From: Dreissena polymorpha
Taxonomy: Eukaryota; Mollusca; Bivalvia; Myida; Dreissenidae
Direction: 5' to 3'
NCBI RefSeq assembly: GCF_020536995.1
Contig: NC_068357.1
Span: forward strand, 122,527,640-122,591,639
DNA: 64,000 nucleotides
The notes beneath the pieces are model-generated. The model was not told the DNA's origin, did not search any database, and saw only the letters and a program-made list of their open reading frames with translations. Of this stretch, positions 57,304-64,000 are shown piece after piece; position 1 is the first letter of the stretch, and the number at the start of each line of letters is the position of its first letter. The translations under genes were made by a program, and so were the position numbers.

Positions 57304-60300
57304 ATAGTGTTAGGGTGTGGTGGTCATTTATAAGATGATCTTAAAAAAAAGGGCCCATAATTCCGTCAAAATGCCAGTCAGAGTTAGATAACTTTGCCTG
57401 CACAGTCCCCTTATGATAGTTAGTAAGTGTTGCAAGTATGAAAGCAATAGCTTTGATACTTTAGGAATAAAGTGGACCTTAAAACAAAACTAACCAAATT
57501 TTCTATTTTTTAAGTATAAAAAAGGCACATAATTCTGTCAAAATGCACACCAGAGTTATCTAACTTTGCCTGCCCAGTCCCCGATAGTAAGTAAGTGTAC
57601 CAAGTTTGAATGCAATAGCATTGATACTTTATGAGAAAAGTGGACCTAAACGCAAAACTTAACCGGACGCCGACGCCAAGGTGATGACAATAGCTCTTTT
57701 TTTTTTTCAAAAAATAGATGAGCTAAAAATGTGGTCTATAAACGTCTATATTAAACATGTCACTTTTCACTACCTGTTAACAATTTGTCTTATTGTTTAA
57801 TTGATAAAAAGGCAAAAAAAGACGAAAACAAAGCACCAAAAACACAAACACCACACAATCTTGCTTTAACAATCTGTTTGAAACTAAATCTTAACAATAA
57901 TCTTAACAATATGTATGTCAAATTCAAATTTGGTTCAAGTGAGGTCAAAAACTAGGTCACAATGTCAAATATTAAACGCATACTTTACCACTCTAGAAAA
58001 CATTTATGAGCAAATCTTAAAAAAACTTGGTAAGGATAATATTAGAATATGTATCTTGAGTATAAAGCGCATGTGAAAATTTGGGCCTGTATTCACCATT
58101 CTTAGACTTAAGAATAAAGAATAGACTTAAAACCAATTAAAATACGTCCAGCATTTGAATATATACAGGGCAAGCTACCACTGGCGATAATGTCCTTCAA
58201 ATAATGTTCTACGTGAAAAATGCAGTAGATAGAGCCAAGTTTGACTCAAAATTAAAGCAATTCTTTAAAAATAGAATTCTTTGTTCTTAGACTTAAGTAG
58301 AAGAATTTATTTGATGAATATTGGCCCTGGGTAGATTGAAGTAAAGAACTAGGTCACCAGGTCAAAGCTTAAATAACAAACACAGCTACAACTGGACTTA
58401 AGACCAAACCGTTATAGATCAGTGATTAAACTAAATCTCGTTACGCAATATTTATATGAATCAATAGCATGATATGACATTCTCATATGGGGGAAATAAT
58501 CATGTGACCATTTTGATTTACTTTAAGACAAAAATGTAAATATGGGCTGTCAGTTGTAGTGGCAGCCATTGTGTGAATACGTGTTTGTCACTGTGACCTT
58601 GACCTTTGACCTAGTGACCTGAAAATCAATAGGGGTCATCTGCCAGTCATGATCAATGTACCTATGAAGTTTCATGATCCTAGGCGTAAGCATTCTTGAG
58701 TTATCATCAGGAAACCATTTTACTGTTTCTAGTCACTGTGACATTGACCTTTGACCTAGTGACCTTAAAATCAATAGGGGTCATCTGCCAGTCATGATCA
58801 ATGTACCTATGAAGTTTTATGATCCTAGGCGTAAGCATTCTTGAATTATCATCCAGAAACCATTTAACTATTTTGAGTCACTGTGACCTCGACCTTTGAC
58901 CTAGTGACCTGAAAACCAATAGAGGTCATCTGCCAGTCATGATCAATGTACCTATGAAGTTTCATGATCCTAGGCGTAAGCATTCTTGAATTATCATCCG
59001 GAAACCATTTTACTATTTTGAGTCACTGTGACCTTGACCTTTGACCTAGTGACCTGAAAATCAATAGGGGTCATCTGCCAGTCATGATCAATGTACCTAT
59101 GAGGTTTTATGATCCTAGGCGTAAGCATTCTTGAATTATCATCCAGAAACCATTTAACTATTTTGAGTCACTGTGACCTCGACCTTTGACCTAGTGACCT
59201 GAAAACCAATAGGGGTCATCTGCCAGTCATGATCAATGTACCTATGAAGTTTCATGATCCTAGGCGTAAGCATTCTTGAATTATCATCCGGAAACCATTT
59301 TACTATTTTGAGTCACTGTGACCTTGACCTTTGACCTAGTGACCTGAAAATCAATAGGGGTCATCTGCCAGTCATGATCAATGTACCTGTGAAGTTTCAT
59401 GATCCTAGGCGTAAGCATTCTTGAATTATCATCCGGAAACCATTTTACTATTTGTAGTCACTGTGACCTTGACCTTTGACCTAGTGACCTAAAAATCAAT
59501 AGGGGTCATCTGCCAGTAATGATCAATGTACCTATGAAGCTTCATGATTCTAGGCGTAAGCATTCTTGACTTATCATCCTGAAACCATTTTACTATTTTG
59601 AGTCACTGTGACCTTGACCTATGACCTAGTGACCTGAAAATCATTAGGGGTCATCTGCCAGTAATGATCAATGTACCTATGAAGTTTCATGATCCTAGGC
59701 CTAAGCGTTCTTGAGTCATCATCCGGAAACCATCTGGTGGACGGACAGACGGACGGACCGACTGACATGTGCAAAACAATATACCCCCTCTTCTTCGAAG
59801 GGGGGCATAATAAATCAAAGTGAAAAATTAAAAAAGTTGTTGAGTGTATACAAATAAGGGTAAGTCACATCCATAGCCAAGTGAAATGTGACCATGACAT
59901 GATATGAACAAACTTGCTAGAGGATCAACATAAGAGCATAATTGTGGAAAACTGAGCTTATTGCTTGGGCGTAAAGTGTCGTCCAAGATTAGCCTGTGCA
60001 GTCAGTACAGGCTTATTTGGGACCACACTTTCCACTTTTATTGGTTTTTCATACAAAGAAAGTTTTTTCTAAACAAAAATCCAGTTAATGTGGAAAGTTT
60101 CGTTCCTGATAAGCATGTGCTAAATGAACAGTCTCATCTGACTTTACGCAAATACATTTTGCCCAGTTTATCAGAATGCAGCTCACATGATTAAATACGT
60201 ATCCAAGTGGTAAAGGGTTAATGACGCCAGAGAGACGTCACAGAAGAGGTTCCCTAAACAAAAAGCTCACTGAGAAATGCTAAAGTGAGCTAAACAGCTG

Positions 60301-63300
60301 ATCACCTGTTATTATCAATACAGGAATGCCATATCTGTGATGGTCTGATCACCTGTTATTATCAATACAGGAATTCCATATCTGTGATGGTCTATCTGTA
60401 TGTGCATCTACGTTGGTTTTATTAGGCTTCATAGGGAAGTCAAGCAAACATCTAGCCACCCAGTAGCGCTGGTACTTCCGCTTGAACGCATTCGATATGA
60501 CGATAAAACCTGAAACGCAAAACGGCAAATATCTATGCACATTAAATATCCTTAATATGTACACATCACCAAAACAATTGATCTTAAATGTGGAAAAGTA
60601 ATCCCATTTGTTCAGAAATTCACCCTTAGTATGTTTGCAATAATTTACCACTTGAATTAGTGATTTTTATGCATCTTTTATCTGCATTTTTTAACTTCTC
60701 TTAACAGTACAAAGCATAAAATTTAGATAAAGAAAATTTTAATCCATTCATTTCAATGGAAGATGCAAAGGCTAATTAATTTTTTTTGAAAAAAAAATCT
60801 TCTTAAATGAGTGTACAAACCCTATGCAAACAGGCAAGCCATACGGTGGCAGCTTACCCTCACAATTCTGTATCTGGTAGGCCCTCCATTCTGCAACAGG
60901 TTTCAGGCCTGGAAACGACTTGTGTGCTGGTTCATGAAGATCAAACGGTATAGCCTGCAACAGAGGGTAAGTGAATTATTTAAAGCCAATATGGGGTTGA
61001 ATTTCTGCCCCATTCCCCTACTCAAAAAGTACATGTTTCTCCACAATGATATTTTTGTAAAAAACCTGAGGGCAATAGTTTGTTTGCAATGAATGACATT
61101 ACACTGCGGCTGTTCTCTTTTATCAATGATAACAATGTAGAACACAGTCAAATCCATATTTACTAATTAGCGTTATTTTACATTAGTATTGAAAATAGTC
61201 TAAGGAGCATTATTATTTGTATAATATGGTCTTGCTAAATATCAATTAAAAATATCTTTGTAATAATTGAGTTGCTACTGGGGGTACTGTCTGAATCTGT
61301 GGCTGTCTCACATTTTCCATGTATATCTTGGTGAGTGACCCCATTGACCAGGTTGCCCCCTCCCATTGAAGTGAAGTTGATACCTTTTATAGTTACATGA
61401 GATGCCAATGACAATAAAGCAAACAGCTCAATGTATGTACAGACTGGCTGCTGCCAGTATATCCGCCCTCTTTAAAATTTTGTTGTGCTGTGTATGTCTT
61501 TTAAGGTGCGCAGTGAATATTGGAATGTATCTATACCAGTGCTTTCCACAGGCCATTTAATTGTCCCTCGCCGGGGCGCTTGAAAGTCGAAATCAGAGTC
61601 CGCGGGGCGCATGAAATTTTCTGATCAGTGTGTTTTTTTCATACTGCAACTAGGCATTCTTAAGATCAAAGCGATATTGACTTCACCGAAAATTGTTGGA
61701 GCCGATTTATGATCCTCTGTCAATTACGTCATGTATCTCTTAACCCACAAAGGGGTTGTTGTTGTAATGGAAAATCGATATTTGCCAATGAGAGCGCACG
61801 CTTTGAATGAGCGACAACACTCGTAGGCAGTAATACCTGCATTAAGATCATGCATACGACTAGTATCGGGCACTTACTAAGAAGACTGATGGCAACCGGG
61901 TGTAATCCTCGTGAATATTGTGCATTTCATGCATAATATGGTCAAAACATTTATTGGACTCGTAATGCGCTTTAACAAATTATCGTTGAATTTATTATGC
62001 ACAACTGTGAATGTTTCTGTCAATTCTCAAATGAGCATTATTAAATGTGTAATCCCAAACACGCTTCCTAATTTTAATGCTAACATGACATTAAACTATG
62101 ATTAACAAATTCTAGCGTAAAATAAACAGTGCTTTATCCTTTGTCTCAATAAAAAGCGCGCAAAAATTTTGCAGACATGTGGAACATCGCATGGAAAGTG
62201 TGGGTGTATTTTGTGTTGTATAAAAAGGAGAACATCACGTCAGGCGATTAATGCGTGCTCAGAGGAAAAAAACCCCGCCCGATTGGACATCACATCACAT
62301 CACATCTTTAAATAGTAACATATGCAAAAATTTATTTGATACTTAAGTAAAATGGTGAATGTTTGTGTTTCTTGAAATTCTTGAGCACTTTTATCGTAAA
62401 TATTAACCAGAGTTTGCTTTTTAAACTGGAATATACGATATTATCATGTAATGTGTATCTACAGGAAAAGTAATAAGTATCTTACCCCAAAACGGCCCCG
62501 GGGCGTCTGAAACAAATCCTGTGGAAAGCACTGTATACATGCAATATGATATTATGTAACTGACATGTTACTGAAAAGGGGTATTCTCAACATGTAACAC
62601 AATACATGCGAATCTGGTTCATATTAAATAATAACAACCAATTAACAAGTGAATTTAAATTGAATGAGCACAATATTAACCAAAAAACTGGCAAAATAGA
62701 AAATAATTTACTTCTTTAAGTTGGGTGACAGAAGTAAAGAAATATTGTTTGCTTAAAATGGGAAAGAGCACCTTTTGGGAAAATTGATAACATGGAAATA
62801 GGAAAAAATAAAGACTGTTTTGATATTGGGAAGACGCTTACAAATAATTGAGAGTTTCAATGTCAGAGCATAATAATTAGTGCTTTCCACAGGAATTTTT
62901 TACGACGCACCAGGGCTGCTAGGGGTAGGTTAGTGAGGGCAGCCCCATTCGTACAATTATTTGTTAAATTTGTAGAGTCAAATGATGTCATTTTGTGCTT
63001 TATGACTTTTAAAGAAAAATCAGCTATTAAGGCATTAAAAATGAATCATTCCTTACCAATTGTTTAACTTAATTTTGTCTGCCATGGTGATCTCCAGAAA
63101 AAAAACATCAGCGCCCATAGTGTGTATTGGCTGTTGTTGTACAGAAAGAGGGAGGTTCCCGGTCAAAACAAATGGTAAGGAATGATTCATGTGTATGCAA
63201 TTTACATTGTATTTTGTTGAATACCCCATTAAGTGAGTGAAACAATAGTTACAGGGATTTATCACACGGTCTGTGGAGGTTTCTATTTGCACTGAAAGTA

Positions 63301-63779
63301 AATAGAGAAAGAGCAAGGTTCCCGGACTCTGTGCGCATTTCAATAAGCGAGCAGGTTGACAGCGATTTAATTATGGGTAATGACGCACTTACATAGGTTG
63401 AGAAAATGGCGAGTGGCTTACCTTGTCAATATCTATGTACATAGTCGAACTATTTCTTTTTTTAACAAGACGTTATGTTGGAAGATTTTAATTGATTTAA
63501 TATGTGTATGCATTATAATAAACAACGGGTAACTAAAAAACACATAAAATATAATAAAATAAAAACATTGTCATCGAGCGCCTATGGTTTTGCATCATTT
63601 CACAAAAAAATCTTAAATTACGAACAATGTATCACATCTAAACTTACGTTGGGAATATTTATTCCTGTGTGGATGTCAATAACATCTTCAACTACTAATG
63701 GTTTGTCTCGTCTTTTGTACCTTTTATAAATATCCTTAAAATTATCAATATCCGTACACGATTCAATGGGCGCTGACAT
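48090..63779 (-). CDS. ALKBH1: ALKBH1: AlkB-family Fe(II)/2-oxoglutarate dioxygenase
   Basis: Six coding exons in transcript order: 63648-63779, 60858-60954, 60353-60509, 56326-56404, 49270-49463, 48090-48654; 1224 nt, 407 aa (human 389), all joins in phase. Landmarks: 'VVEDVIDIHTG' (residues ~28-38), 'PVAEWRAYQI', 'LLMRLRWATLGYQYEW', 'EAGIVNFYRMDSSLMGHTDV', 'SELDHAAPIISFSFGQSCIF', 'HSGDIVLMTKQARLSYHAVP' and 'SRVNVNVRQV'. Iron ligands His204, Asp206 and His260 and 2-oxoglutarate arginines Arg375 and Arg381 are all present, so activity is expected. Known role of the family: demethylation of tRNA m1A, oxidation of m5C at tRNA wobble positions, and disputed DNA/histone substrates; located in nucleus and mitochondria. 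Between His260 and Arg375 there is a Ser/Asp/Glu-rich insertion about 60 residues longer than in human. The first ATG is used; further upstream the frame is open but has no ATG. Confidence 0.95.
48830..49116 (+). repeat. HINE-like element, one monomer, NR motif
   Basis: Starts 'acaagagcactgcagagcgg' and ends 'gaaaacagctgagctaataa'. The single monomer has 'tgaccttgacctttgaccta' and 'catatgaagtttcaaagttg'. Forward-oriented relative of 16745-17354. ALKBH1 intron 5. Confidence 0.65.
52058..52970 (+). repeat. HINE-like element inside family B array, fourth level
   Basis: Starts 'acaagagctgtcagaggaca' and ends 'tagtcgagct' before 'aaaaa'. Inside: two G-rich units with poly-G (52199-52218), two ~185-bp units ('gcttgatagagttgtctgct'), then 'acgctaacgctaacgccaac'. 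It sits exactly within 'aagga-aaaatgcccc' of the host monomer. Confidence 0.75.
53749..53868 (+). pseudogene. Possible Tigger-type transposase C-terminal tail
   Basis: The last ~40 codons of an ORF ending at 53868 read 'GIECFNVLDTVEKYVTRVQF' and then 'SSVQRDIASYFQKM'. A helical segment followed by a 'Q..I..YFQK' end resembles the C-termini of Tigger/pogo-type transposases ('Q..ITDFF.K'). Position within a Tigger-like TIR element supports this. The DDE core is absent, so this is a deletion derivative. Confidence 0.4.
53999..54161 (+). repeat. Short HINE-like family E element, fifth level
   Basis: Starts 'acaagagtgccaaactgtca' and ends 'cctgtttttttaaaacgggc' plus 'gtataaaaa'. It consists of the two ends of the family at 8613-9486 with no monomer array between them. 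Confidence 0.75.
54304..55280 (+). repeat. HINE-like family E-related array, fifth level
   Basis: Starts 'aaaaactagagctttgtcac' and ends in hairpin 'cgtcccgtattttatacggg' plus 'cgtataaaaa'. Five to six ~165-bp monomers with 'gagtccggacaaagtggc', 'gacccatattcgaacttg' and 'ctgaccaagtttggtgaaga'; the 3' part has a CCCGCCCGCCG run. Confidence 0.75.
56450..56650. repeat. M2 MITE, partial
   Basis: 'gtgcaaacagcataaaaaca' with 'gcctgcgagtaactcgcagt' forms the same hairpin as 12854-13045, followed by 'aacttgaatctagtaagaaa'. ALKBH1 intron 3, just upstream of exon 4. Confidence 0.65.
56934..57727 (+). repeat. HINE-like element with G-rich and ~115-bp units
   Basis: Starts 'acaagagcaccgccttgcgg' and ends 'aaaatagatgagctaaaaat', whose 'tagatgagc' pairs with 'gctcatcta' near the start. 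Inside: poly-G (57284-57302), then two units with 'tccgtcaaaatgc' and 'gtgttgcaagtatgaaagca', then 'ccggacgccgacgccaagg'. ALKBH1 intron 3. Confidence 0.7.
58539..59812 (+). repeat. HINE-like array of eight ~145-bp monomers with DR1-type motifs
   Basis: Monomers start near 58608, 58753, 58898, 59043, 59189, 59334, 59479 and 59625. Each has 'gggtcatctgccagtcatga', 'gaagtttcatgatcctaggc' and 'gaccttgacctttgacctag'. It ends 'ggacggacagacggacgg' and the hairpin 'taccccctcttcttcgaagg' plus 'ggggcataat'. The 5' start seen at 6738 is missing. ALKBH1 intron 3. Confidence 0.8.
59945..60190. repeat. Fold-back MITE F1
   Basis: 'aaaactgagcttattgcttg' and 'tttgcccagtttatcagaat' form diverged inverted ends; inner pair 'gtcgtccaagattagcctgt' / 'acaggcttatttgggac'. 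ALKBH1 intron 3. Confidence 0.65.
60299..60395. repeat. 48-bp tandem duplication over the ALKBH1 exon 3 splice donor
   Basis: 'gatcacctgttattatcaat' to 'atatctgtgatggtct' occurs twice, at 60299 and 60347, differing by about one base ('gaatgcc' against 'gaattcc'). Each copy contains the donor 'aacag-gtgatcag' (minus strand). The exon-proximal donor at 60353 gives the conserved frame. Confidence 0.85.
61537..62532. mobile_element. TIR DNA element, 996 bp (G4)
   Basis: Perfect inverted ends 'cagtgctttccacagg' / 'cctgtggaaagcactg', flanked by TATAC on each side (5 bp). Subterminal 'cgccggggcgcttgaaagtc' and 'gcggggcgcatgaaat' recur, with 'ccccggggcgtctgaaa' at the right. No transposase. ALKBH1 intron 1. 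A lone left end of the same family is at 62880-62896. Confidence 0.8.
62880..62960 (+). repeat. Fragment related to G4 left end
   Basis: 'agtgctttccacaggaattt' matches the G4 terminus for 15 bp and is followed by 'cgacgcaccagggctgctag'. No matching right end was found in the remaining intron. Confidence 0.5.
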
Positions 63780-64000
63780 TTTATTTGACGTGACTGTTTG
63801 TCCTACAAAGTTAAACCGGCTCAAAAAAAACTTCCTAAAACGGTTACACACCACAAATACAATAATACAGAACAATTCAACACAAACGTGCAAATATTAT
63901 TGTTTTTAGTTGTTCGCTTGCGAACACCTAAGGTTAATACCCCGCGTTTCAAGCCACTTTTGTTAGGTACGATTAACCCTTATAACTGCCGCATCCGCGC

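Noticed and set aside
63780-63893. N-terminal extension of ALKBH1 with a hydrophobic, basic leader
   Set aside because: The frame is open, but its first codon is TTG, not ATG; without transcript evidence the ATG at 63779 is preferred.
1-64000. LTR elements, retrovirus-like copies, Polintons or toxin genes
   Set aside because: No long terminal direct repeats, reverse transcriptase, integrase, capsid or envelope-like stretches were seen in any frame examined.

Overview
This window is nuclear DNA from an invertebrate animal, most likely a heterodont bivalve. Genes have spliced exons with GT/AG borders and long AT-rich introns. The intervals are crowded with tandem-repeat elements, fold-back MITEs and TIR transposons of the kind common in bivalves. 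The palindromic MITE with the word 'cccagattagcctgtgcag' reminds me of Dreissena, but I cannot confirm the species. I saw no LTR element, retrovirus-like copy, Polinton or CRISPR array.

Five host genes can be read. (1) DMAC2, minus, 4480-9653: mitochondrial leucine-rich assembly factor, five coding exons including a 55-nt exon. (2) POP5, plus, 11565-19670: RNase P/MRP subunit, five exons, 161 aa, complete. These two lie head to head. (3) A single-exon 434-aa orphan ORF, plus, 22313-23617. (4) SLC3A2/4F2hc-like amino-acid transporter heavy chain, minus, 30626-43011: nine exons, 624 aa, complete. (5) ALKBH1, minus, 48090-63779: Fe(II)/2-oxoglutarate dioxygenase, six exons, 407 aa, complete with all iron ligands. 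All exon joins were checked for reading phase by hand and close without a break. The genes have unrelated housekeeping roles and form no pathway.

Most of the rest is repeats. At least a dozen elements share a layout: a 5' start near ACAAGAG, an internal array of about 145-170 bp monomers, a GGACGGACAG-like stretch, and a 3' hairpin often ending GAGCTAAAAA. They sit in A-tracts and look like non-autonomous Helentron-type elements (HINEs), which is an inference. Other repeats are TIR elements with clear 6-bp target duplications (34034-34886, 39267-40402), two larger TIR elements (44620-47312, 61537-62532), two pogo/Tigger-like elements with TA duplications (36087-37207, 53290-55522), TTAA-flanked MITEs, fold-back MITEs, tRNA-derived SINEs and a decayed hAT-like transposase fragment (about 24700-25160).

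The most striking structures are: intron 4 of ALKBH1, almost entirely a five-level nest of elements (about 49934-56290); repeat monomers that each carry a nuclear-receptor DR1 plus extended half-site; a 48-bp tandem duplication across an ALKBH1 splice donor; and a 1.3-kb higher-order duplication inside the array at 97-3360.
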